Of a stretch of DNA of 10,222 nt, positions 6,622-10,222 are shown piece after piece (position 1 is the stretch's first letter; the number at the start of each line of letters is the position of its first letter). The position numbers and the translations under genes were made by a program. The DNA comes from Anaerolineales bacterium (GTDB lineage: Bacteria > Chloroflexota > Anaerolineae > Anaerolineales > DRMV01). The DNA is taken from contig JALXBY010000366.1 in NCBI GenBank assembly GCA_026991215.1, positions 1 to 10,222 of the forward strand, given 5' to 3'. The notes under the pieces are model-generated. The model saw only the letters and a program-made list of their open reading frames with translations, was not told the origin of the DNA and made no database searches.

Positions 6622-7398
6622 GTGAACATTCTTGTGGGCGTCAAAGTCGTGCCGGATACCGCGGCGCAGGTCCGGGTGGAAGATGGCCGCGTCACCTGGG
6701 GCGATGCGCCGTTGGTGCTCAACCCGTGGGATGAGTTCGCCGTAGAAGCCGCGTTGCAAGCCAAAGAGAAGTTCGGCGGCCGGGTGCAGGTGCTCAGCGT
6801 GGGCGACGAGTCCGCGCTGGAAGCCCTGCGGAAGGCCCTGGCCATGGGCTGCCAGGAGGCCATCCGCATCCACGACCCGGCCCTGAACAACCCCGATGCC
6901 CTGGCCACCGCGCGGGTGCTGGCCGCGGCCGTTCAGAAACTGCAACCCGACCTGGTCATCTTCGGCCGGCAGGCCATCGATGGCGACACCGCGCTCACCC
7001 CGGCTGCGGTGGCCCGCTTCCTGGGCTGGCCTTTCGTGGGCCTGGTCACCGCGTTCGGCGACTTCGACCAGGCTTCGGGCACCCTGACCGTGACCCGCAA
7101 CCTGGAAGAGGCCAAGCAGGTGCTCCGGGTGCGGCTGCCGGCCGTGTTCACCATCGCGAAAGAATTCGCGGAACCCCGCTACCCCACCTTCCTGGGCATC
7201 CGCAAGGCGAACCGGGCCAAAATCCCCGTGTGGAGCCTGGCCGACCTGGGCATCCAGGCCCCTGAAGCGCGGGTACAGTGGCCCGAAGTCATGCAACCGC
7301 CCAAGCGGGAAGTGCAATGCGAGTTCATCACCGGGGAAACGCCGCAGGAAATCGCGGCCAAGTTGGTGGACAAACTCATCGAGGAGAAGGTGCTATGA
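6622..7398 (+). CDS. etfB: electron transfer flavoprotein beta subunit
   Basis: 258 aa, typical length. EtfB pairs with EtfA to form a soluble heterodimer that accepts electrons from acyl-CoA and related dehydrogenases. Visible family features are the N-terminus NILVGVKVVPDT, NPWDE (34-38), the nucleotide-binding loop GRQAIDGDT (115-123), and the signature region around VTRNLEEAKQVLRVRLPAVFT (about 157-177). The C-terminal helix KLVDKLIEEKVL is also typical. Start: GGAGG (6611-6615) directly abuts an ATG at 6616, leaving no spacing. The in-frame GTG at 6622 has a 6-nt spacer and gives the standard N-terminus, so GTG is chosen. The stop codon overlaps the etfA start (ATGA at 7395-7398), implying coupled translation. 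Whether this ETF holds AMP (classical) or a second FAD (bifurcating) is not settled by sequence reading. Confidence 0.94.
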   Translation: MNILVGVKVVPDTAAQVRVEDGRVTWGDAPLVLNPWDEFAVEAALQAKEKFGGRVQVLSVGDESALEALRKALAMGCQEAIRIHDPALNNPDALATARVLAAAVQKLQPDLVIFGRQAIDGDTALTPAAVARFLGWPFVGLVTAFGDFDQASGTLTVTRNLEEAKQVLRVRLPAVFTIAKEFAEPRYPTFLGIRKANRAKIPVWSLADLGIQAPEARVQWPEVMQPPKREVQCEFITGETPQEIAAKLVDKLIEEKVL

Positions 7399-8444
7399 CC
7401 GCCAAGATCGCCGTGGTGGTGGACCATTTCCAGGGTCAGGCCCCGGGCGCCGCGTGGGAACCCTTTACCGCGGCCCGGCAGGTGGCCTCGGCCCTGGCGG
7501 GGGAAGTCGTGGCCGTGATTCCGGGCACCGATACCGAAGCCCTGGCCCAGGAAGCCGCGGCCCGGGGCGCGGACCGGGTCATCCGCCTGGAACATCCGGC
7601 CCTGGCGGATTACCGCGCCGCGACCTATGGCGAAGCCCTGGCCCAACTGGATGCACAGGAGGGCTTCACCCTCTGGCTCTTCCCCACGACCATCCGGGGC
7701 CGGGAAATGGCCGCATGGTTGGCCGCAGCCCGCAACCTGGGCGTGCTGCCGGACGTCTTCCAGGTCGAGGTCAAGGACGGGCAGGTGGAAGCCATTCGGC
7801 CGGTGTATGCCGGAAAGGTCTGGAGCCGGGTGACCACTTCGTTACCCGCTGTGGTCACCACGCGCGTGCGGGCCTTCAACGCGCCGGAGCCGGAAGCCGG
7901 ACGGGAGGCCCCGGTGGAGACCTTTACCCCGGACCTGGCGGAACCGGCTTCCGATGTCCAGGGTTATGAGGTGGAAGAACGGGAAGGCCCCCGGCTCACC
8001 GAGGCCCGCATCATCGTCTCCGGTGGCCGCGGTGTGGCCAACGCGCCCAAGGTGCCCGACCCGTGCGCAGGGGTGACCGACCCCAAGGAACAGGAACTCT
8101 GCATCGCCAAGGAAGGCTTCAAGATGCTGGGCGAACTGGCCCGCGCCCTGGGCGCCGCGCTGGGGGCCAGCCGCGCCGCGGTGGATGCCGGGTACATCTC
8201 CTACGACCACCAGGTGGGGCAGACGGGCAAGGTGGTTTCCCCGGACCTTTACATCGCGTTCGGCATCTCCGGCGCAATCCAGCACCAGGCCGGGATGCGC
8301 ACGAGCAAAATCATCGTCGCGGTGAACACCGACCCCGAAGCCCCCATCTTCAAGATTGCCCGCTACGGCATCGTGGGCGACCTGTGGGAGATTGCCCCGG
8401 CCCTGCTGGAAGAACTGCGCAAGCGGAGCCTGGCCAAGGCCTGA
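7395..8444 (+). CDS. etfA: electron transfer flavoprotein alpha subunit with an insertion
   Basis: 349 aa, longer than the usual 310-330. EtfA carries the FAD that exchanges electrons. The N-terminal domain (about 1-190) includes GREMAAWLAAARNLGVLPDV. The C-terminal FAD domain shows VSGGRG (208-213), ASRAAVDAG (258-266), QVGQTGK (273-279), SPDLYIAFGISGAIQH (282-297) and AVNTDPEAPIF, all canonical. Between GGRGV (to residue 214) and EGFKML (from 240) there are about 25 extra residues containing C224 and C236; most relatives go from GGRG almost directly to the helix. ATG 7395 overlaps the etfB stop and has purine-rich GAGGAGAAGG upstream. No ETF dehydrogenase, FixC/FixX or acyl-CoA dehydrogenase is visible in the window, so the electron partners lie elsewhere. 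A strong terminator follows 22 nt after the stop. Confidence 0.94.
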   Translation: MTAKIAVVVDHFQGQAPGAAWEPFTAARQVASALAGEVVAVIPGTDTEALAQEAAARGADRVIRLEHPALADYRAATYGEALAQLDAQEGFTLWLFPTTIRGREMAAWLAAARNLGVLPDVFQVEVKDGQVEAIRPVYAGKVWSRVTTSLPAVVTTRVRAFNAPEPEAGREAPVETFTPDLAEPASDVQGYEVEEREGPRLTEARIIVSGGRGVANAPKVPDPCAGVTDPKEQELCIAKEGFKMLGELARALGAALGASRAAVDAGYISYDHQVGQTGKVVSPDLYIAFGISGAIQHQAGMRTSKIIVAVNTDPEAPIFKIARYGIVGDLWEIAPALLEELRKRSLAKA

Positions 8445-8465
8445 GGCCGGCCTGCAGGAAGACCG

Positions 8466-8503
8466 AACCGGGGCGGGTGCCCGCTGCGCCTGCCCCGGTT
8501 TTT
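8466..8503 (+). terminator. intrinsic terminator of etfBA
   Basis: AACCGGGGC (8466-8474) pairs perfectly with GCCCCGGTT (8492-8500); further pairs extend inward (G8475-T8491 wobble, G8476-C8490, G8477-C8489). It runs directly into TTTTT (8499-8503). It begins 22 nt after the etfA stop. On the minus strand there is no equivalent T-run, so it is a weaker candidate for terminating the convergent membrane gene. Confidence 0.88.
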
Positions 8504-8524
8504 CGTTGGCCCTGCAACGCCCTC

Positions 8525-9613
8525 TCAAAGGGGCCGCCGCTTTTGGCTGGAAGACCGCGGGAACAGGGCGGGTACACTCGAAGGGTTTTCTTCGCCCGGC
8601 GTCGCCTTTTGGCTGCGCCAGGTCAGATGGAGGCCCCAGGCGAACCCCAGGCCCGCGAACAGCACATCCCGCACCCGAATGACCACGGCCATGGCCACGC
8701 CCTGTACCGCGGGCACGCCCAGGGCCGAGGCCACCCAGCGCTGGCCTGCTTCCAGGATGCCGGTATCTCCTGGCAGAGGAGAGAGGATGGTCAACCGGGC
8801 CGCGGTCAGCGCGGTGATGGCTTGCGGCCAGTTCAGGTTCGTCCCCAGCAGATGCCAGGTCCAGTAGTACTCCCACAGCATGAGCAGCCAGATGAAGGCC
8901 GAAAGCCCGTACAGCCCCCAGGCCACCCTGCGGTGCCGGGTGTAGAACCCGGCCATGGCCTGCTCCATGCGGACCACGGTCTGCAGCCCCCGGACCATGC
9001 GGCAGCGCCACCCGCACGCCGACGCGGGGGCCGGGCCGTTGTTTTCCTTTTCCCCAAAGAACCGTGCTACAAGGCTGCGTAAGGGCCGCCGGCCACGGGT
9101 CAACAGCCAGGGGTACCCAACGCCCAACAGGGCCGGCAGCAGCACCCCCAGACCCAGTTTCCAGGGTCGGTTCCCCAGCACCGCCGCGCTCACCACAAGC
9201 CCGAACACCAGCACGGCCATGCTGCTGACCAGTTCGTAGCCCTTGTCCAGGGCTACGGTGGCCAGGGCGGTCTCCACCGGGATGCCATGGCGACGCACCA
9301 GCCAGAACACCTTGAGGGGTTCGCCGCCGACTTGCGGCCCTGGGGTGAAGTAATTGAAGCCAAAGGCCGCCCAGCGGTAGATGAGTACGGTGCGGAAGTT
9401 CACGCGAAGGCCCAGGCTGTGCATCACCCACCACCAGCGCAGGGCCAAGAGCACGATGATGAGCACATTGAGCAGGAACAAACCCACCAGGGCCGCGGGC
9501 GAAAGCCGACGCAACACCGCGGCCAGCGTTGGCCAGGAAAGGTCCCGCAACGCCCAATGTAGCAGGCCCAGGGCGATGCCCCATTGCAGGGCCAGCGCGA
9601 GTTTCCCCTTCAT
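8525..9613 (-). CDS. YbhN/AglD-type flippase-like membrane protein
   Basis: 362 aa, an integral membrane protein of the lysylphosphatidylglycerol-synthase transmembrane-region / UPF0104 family. Hydrophobic segments at about 5-22, 40-62, 129-147, 152-171, 230-251 and 302-331 suggest six or more helices. Family-type polar motifs are present: FGFNYFTPGPQVGGEP (84-99), ALDKGYEL (121-128), SPLPGDTGILEAG (278-290) and VIRVRDVLFA (311-320). Relatives are linked to lipid or polyprenyl-carrier translocation or are uncharacterised; the soluble aminoacyl-transferase domain of MprF is absent, so this is not a full lysyl-PG synthase. The loop at about 172-210 and the tail after 332 are basic and likely cytoplasmic. 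ATG 9611-9613 overlaps the stop of the upstream gene (ATGA), indicating translational coupling. The long upstream continuation of this frame reads through the neighbour gene as Pro/Gly/Arg-rich nonsense and is excluded. Confidence 0.85.
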   Translation of the reverse strand: MKGKLALALQWGIALGLLHWALRDLSWPTLAAVLRRLSPAALVGLFLLNVLIIVLLALRWWWVMHSLGLRVNFRTVLIYRWAAFGFNYFTPGPQVGGEPLKVFWLVRRHGIPVETALATVALDKGYELVSSMAVLVFGLVVSAAVLGNRPWKLGLGVLLPALLGVGYPWLLTRGRRPLRSLVARFFGEKENNGPAPASACGWRCRMVRGLQTVVRMEQAMAGFYTRHRRVAWGLYGLSAFIWLLMLWEYYWTWHLLGTNLNWPQAITALTAARLTILSPLPGDTGILEAGQRWVASALGVPAVQGVAMAVVIRVRDVLFAGLGFAWGLHLTWRSQKATPGEENPSSVPALFPRSSSQKRRPL

Positions 9614-10221
9614 GCTGCCGCCCTGCCTCCGCCCAGGCGGTGTCGCAGAAGGACCTCTTCCGGCGTCCACAGGGACCAGGGGCCGCTGCCCAGGTAGAGC
9701 ACGCCCGCAAGCAGGGAAAGCAGCAGGCCCTGATGCCAGGTCCAGGGTTGCACCCGGCAGCACAGGAACCCCGTGAGGCCCAGGCCCAGGGCCGCCACGG
9801 TGCGGGCGGTGCACCCCAAAAGCAGTCCACAGAACACGTATCCCCGCAGGCCGGTCAGCAGGGCAGCGGCCAGGGCGTCCAGCGGAGGAAGGGGTGGGGA
9901 CCAGGCCAGCCAGGCCCCGGCCGTGGCCATGCGGAAGGCCAGGGCCAGGCCGCGGTGAAGGCGCGGCGGCAGCATGGGCGGCGGCCCCTGCACCCGACCG
10001 GATACGGCCAGCCAATCCCACAGGAAGTGGAGCAGGAACGGTGCGCCGAAGAGCCGCGCGGCCCACCGGGTGGCCTGGGCCGGGAAGACGGGCCACAGGC
10101 TCGCGGCCAGAAAGCCCATCTGCAGCCCTGCCAGGGCGCGGCGGGTGTGGCTGGGGGGAAGGGGGAAGACCGGCAGCCCCCGACGTCGCCGCCAGGCCTG
10201 CCCTGCCAGGAACGCGTAGTA
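9610..10221 (-). CDS. uncharacterised membrane protein, partial at right edge (weakly DoxX-like)
   Basis: The frame is open from the right edge through an internal ATG at 10119; about 203 residues are visible and the true start is probably outside. No family is confidently recognised. Visible are a basic stretch (WRRRRG) near the edge, and hydrophobic segments in FLAASLWPVF, FLLHFLWDWLAV, ALAFRMATAGAWLAW, GYVFCGLLLGC, VAALGLGLTGFLCC and LLLSLLAGVLYLG. The pattern from LHRGLALAFRM through CGLLLGCTARTVAALGLG to YLGSGPWSL recalls the four-helix DoxX/DoxD-type layout (first helix, G-LLL-G-TR turn, G-G-SLD end), but this is a by-eye resemblance only. It overlaps the flippase-like gene by four bases, so the two products are probably made together and may form a functional pair in the membrane. 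Confidence 0.6.
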   Translation of the reverse strand, partial: YYAFLAGQAWRRRRGLPVFPLPPSHTRRALAGLQMGFLAASLWPVFPAQATRWAARLFGAPFLLHFLWDWLAVSGRVQGPPPMLPPRLHRGLALAFRMATAGAWLAWSPPLPPLDALAAALLTGLRGYVFCGLLLGCTARTVAALGLGLTGFLCCRVQPWTWHQGLLLSLLAGVLYLGSGPWSLWTPEEVLLRHRLGGGRAAA

Positions 10222-10222
10222 G

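Noticed and set aside
7842..9830. 662-codon minus-strand ORF spanning etfA and the flippase-like gene
   Set aside because: It crosses two well-supported genes in the wrong frame and the terminator at 8466-8503, and gives Pro/Gly/Arg/Ala-rich sequence without domains.

Overview
This is a GC-rich bacterial window with dense genes, strong third-position G/C preference and conventional Shine-Dalgarno sites. Gene content (bacterial GluRS, ComM, a fused ADP-forming acyl-CoA synthetase, EtfBA) and the degenerate 7-nt intergenic repeats suggest a thermophilic or anaerobic member of Chloroflexota (Anaerolineae-like). That assignment is an inference from style and content; no marker here proves it.

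Layout. Positions 2-583 (+) hold the C-terminal part of a PhnD-type substrate-binding protein, cut by the left edge. It is followed by gltX (625-2163, +) and comM (2207-3727, +), 43 nt apart and probably co-transcribed. A 414-bp gene-free gap (3728-4141) separates comM from the convergent acs-like gene. This gap differs from the rest of the window: it has lower GC, is poor in G on the + strand, carries five TTTTCCACA-type (DnaA-box-like) motifs, and ends in a tract of 7-nt repeats. The ADP-forming acyl-CoA synthetase (4142-6280, -) follows, with a second tract of the same repeat family just upstream of its start. A divergent regulatory region (6281-6621) then leads to etfB-etfA (6622-7398 and 7395-8444, +), which overlap by ATGA and end in a strong intrinsic terminator (8466-8503). 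The right end carries two minus-strand membrane protein genes that also overlap by ATGA: an unidentified membrane protein cut by the right edge (9610-10221) and a YbhN/AglD-type flippase-like protein (8525-9613).

How the genes may work together. The divergent acs and etfBA genes fit one metabolic theme. ETF accepts electrons from acyl-CoA dehydrogenases, and the ADP-forming synthetase turns an acyl-CoA into free acid plus ATP (or the reverse), as in fermentation or oxidation of organic or amino acids. gltX and comM are housekeeping genes (tRNA charging; branch migration of recombining DNA). The membrane pair may act on lipids or polyprenyl-linked carriers, but its substrate cannot be read from sequence.

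The main points of interest are the DnaA-box-like cluster in the comM-acs gap, the paired heptad repeats bracketing acs, an apparent 25-residue two-cysteine insertion in the FAD domain of EtfA, and a long hairpin in the etfBA leader.
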